A stretch of 64,000 nt of DNA from NZ13-RE01 sp049718665 (lineage in GTDB: Bacteria > Dictyoglomota > Dictyoglomia > Dictyoglomales > Dictyoglomaceae). Shown here in pieces: positions 62,923-64,000 of this stretch. Each line of letters begins with the position of its first letter. Within the stretch, counting starts at the first letter, position 1. The DNA lies in assembly GCA_049718665.1 (NCBI GenBank), contig JBNARO010000002.1:18124-82123 (forward strand), given 5' to 3'. Below the pieces are notes generated by a model that did not search any database, was not told the DNA's origin, and worked only from the letters and a program-made list of their open reading frames with translations. A program made the position numbers and the translations under genes.

Positions 62923-64000
62923 CTATCTTCTCCTTCTTGCCAATATTTCAGATTTAGCAATCCGAATCCAATGGACTAAAGGTCTTCTTGATGGACAAAT
63001 ATAACTACAAGACCCACATTCCATACAATCCATTACTCCCTCTTTCTCTGCTAAATCAATTTTCTTTAAACGAGAATATTCAGCAATAAGAGTAGGGACA
63101 AGATTCATAGGACATACATCCAAACATCTTCCACAGCGAACACAGGAAAGAGGATCATGGTTTTTAACAAAACTTCTTGGAAGAACCAGAACTCCTGATG
63201 TTCCTTTTATAATAGGAGTAGCCAAACTATAAATAGTAACTCCCATCATAGGTCCACCAAATATTACTTTTCCAGGAGTGTCTGAAAATCCCCCACATTC
63301 ATCTATAAGTTTAAAAACTGGGGTCCCAATAAGAACATTAAGATTTTTAGGATTTTTCACCCCTTCTCCTGTTACTGTTACTCCACGGGAAATAAGGGGT
63401 AACCCCGTTCTAAAATGCTCAGCTATAGCACAGGCAGTTCCTACATTATTTACTATCACTCCTACATCCAAGGGAAGACCACCTGATGGAACTTCTCTAT
63501 CTAAAATAGCCTTTATTAATTGTTTCTCTGAACCCTGAGGATATTTTGTCTGCAAAAATACTATTTCCATATCTCTCTTCAAGTGTTTTTTTAAAATCTC
63601 TCCCGCATCTTTTTTGTTATCTTCAATCGCAATGATTCCTCTTTTTACCCCTAAAACATACATTAATATTTGAAATCCTTCTACAATTAATTCTGGTTTT
63701 TCTACCATTAAGCGGTAATCAATAGTCAAATATGGTTCACACTCTGCTCCATTTAAAATTACAGTATCTATTTTCTTTCCTTGAGGAGGTGTTATTTTAA
63801 CATGAGTGGGAAAAGCAGCACCACCTAAACCTACAATTCCAGCTTCTCTAATTCTCTTTCTTATTTCATCAGGAGATAGATTCTCCCATGAAATAGGAGC
63901 AATTTCTGGAAAAATCTCATCTTTCCCATCACTTTCTATTTCTATGGTTAAAACAGGTCTTCCTAAAGGATGAGGATGATAACCAATTTTCCGAACAGTC
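62923..64000 (-). CDS. rnfC: Electron transport complex subunit RnfC (5' end outside window)
   Basis: NADH- and ferredoxin-linked subunit of Rnf. The frame stays open from its stop to the right edge, giving the C-terminal 358 or so residues; the start lies beyond the window. Reading inward from the edge: IGYHPHPLGRPVLTIEI, the flavin-binding-type GIVGLGGAAFPTHVKI, NGAECEPYLTIDYR, then two cluster motifs CVRCGRCLDVCP and CMECGSCSYICP. The TTG at about 63729 that could look like a start is internal. Confidence 0.96.
   Translation of the reverse strand, partial: TVRKIGYHPHPLGRPVLTIEIESDGKDEIFPEIAPISWENLSPDEIRKRIREAGIVGLGGAAFPTHVKITPPQGKKIDTVILNGAECEPYLTIDYRLMVEKPELIVEGFQILMYVLGVKRGIIAIEDNKKDAGEILKKHLKRDMEIVFLQTKYPQGSEKQLIKAILDREVPSGGLPLDVGVIVNNVGTACAIAEHFRTGLPLISRGVTVTGEGVKNPKNLNVLIGTPVFKLIDECGGFSDTPGKVIFGGPMMGVTIYSLATPIIKGTSGVLVLPRSFVKNHDPLSCVRCGRCLDVCPMNLVPTLIAEYSRLKKIDLAEKEGVMDCMECGSCSYICPSRRPLVHWIRIAKSEILARRRR

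Noticed and set aside
62923..63729. A complete 268-residue RnfC starting with TTG
   Set aside because: The frame continues upstream with conserved RnfC motifs (GLGGAAFPTHVKI, NGAECEPYLT), so the TTG is internal and the gene runs past the window edge.
1..64000. CRISPR arrays, tRNA, rRNA, tmRNA or RNase P RNA genes
   Set aside because: No evenly spaced repeats or cloverleaf-like sequence were seen and nearly all gaps are too short to hold such genes.

Overview
The window is an AT-rich bacterial chromosome segment (roughly one third G+C by eye) with Lys/Glu/Ile-rich proteins and very dense packing: neighbouring genes mostly overlap by 4 bases or sit within about 20. The gene set points to a strictly anaerobic, thermophilic, fermentative bacterium: a full Rnf complex, a membrane pyrophosphatase of the K+-dependent class, QueH instead of QueG, a ROK sugar kinase and no respiratory chain. 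My best guess is Dictyoglomus or a close relative. This is inference from gene content and style; no rRNA is present to confirm it. I see no tRNA, rRNA, CRISPR array, prophage or intact insertion sequence.

Region by region. (1) 1-12.6 kb, minus strand: one tightly packed superoperon in transcription order yebC, ruvC, ruvA, ruvB, queH, dagK-like kinase, DUF2905, spoIID-like, queA, tgt, yajC, secD, secF, recJ. It joins Holliday junction processing, queuosine tRNA modification, Sec export and RecJ; recJ runs off the left edge. (2) 12.6-15.8 kb, minus: enolase, a hairpin, a NusG-domain-II protein and a fused NAD(P)HX epimerase/dehydratase. (3) 15.9-20.6 kb, plus: phosphoribosyltransferase, Nudix hydrolase, GT4 glycosyltransferase and a nucleotidyltransferase fused to a degenerate phosphomannomutase. 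(4) 20.7-25.7 kb: the pyrophosphatase hppA and convergent ileS, separated by a strong terminator. (5) 25.8-38.0 kb, plus: a nine-gene envelope locus of a membrane-anchored secreted protein, ABC-2 permease, charged membrane protein, MoxR ATPase, DUF58, two large VWA membrane proteins, a secreted phosphodiester glycosidase and a membrane FHA protein. (6) 38.0-40.0 kb, minus: lipoprotein, ROK kinase, pgsA. (7) 40.0-43.9 kb: a short inverted-repeat element between divergent promoters, then a plus-strand glycan locus (nucleotidyltransferase, glycosyltransferase, six-hairpin-like protein, FmdB). (8) 43.9-51.1 kb, minus: lepA, hemW, ANTAR regulator, wecA-like, mnmG, methyltransferase. (9) rpsT alone on plus. 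(10) 51.5-64 kb, minus: rnfC-D-G-E-A-B, apbE, Gx transporter, DUF4321, ftsX, envC-like, ctp, comEA, comEC and holA in one run; rnfC is cut by the right edge.

How the genes fit together. Rnf and the pyrophosphatase would be the main builders of a membrane ion gradient; ApbE, in the Rnf run, supplies the covalent FMN for RnfG and RnfD. FtsX, the M23 hydrolase, the S41 protease, the SpoIID-like protein and WecA handle envelope growth. The MoxR/DUF58/VWA locus is the least understood part and the best candidate for an undescribed envelope machine. Two divergent promoter regions (25.73-25.78 kb and 51.13-51.19 kb) each pair an SD-led gene with a gene whose predicted transcript starts at its own ATG.
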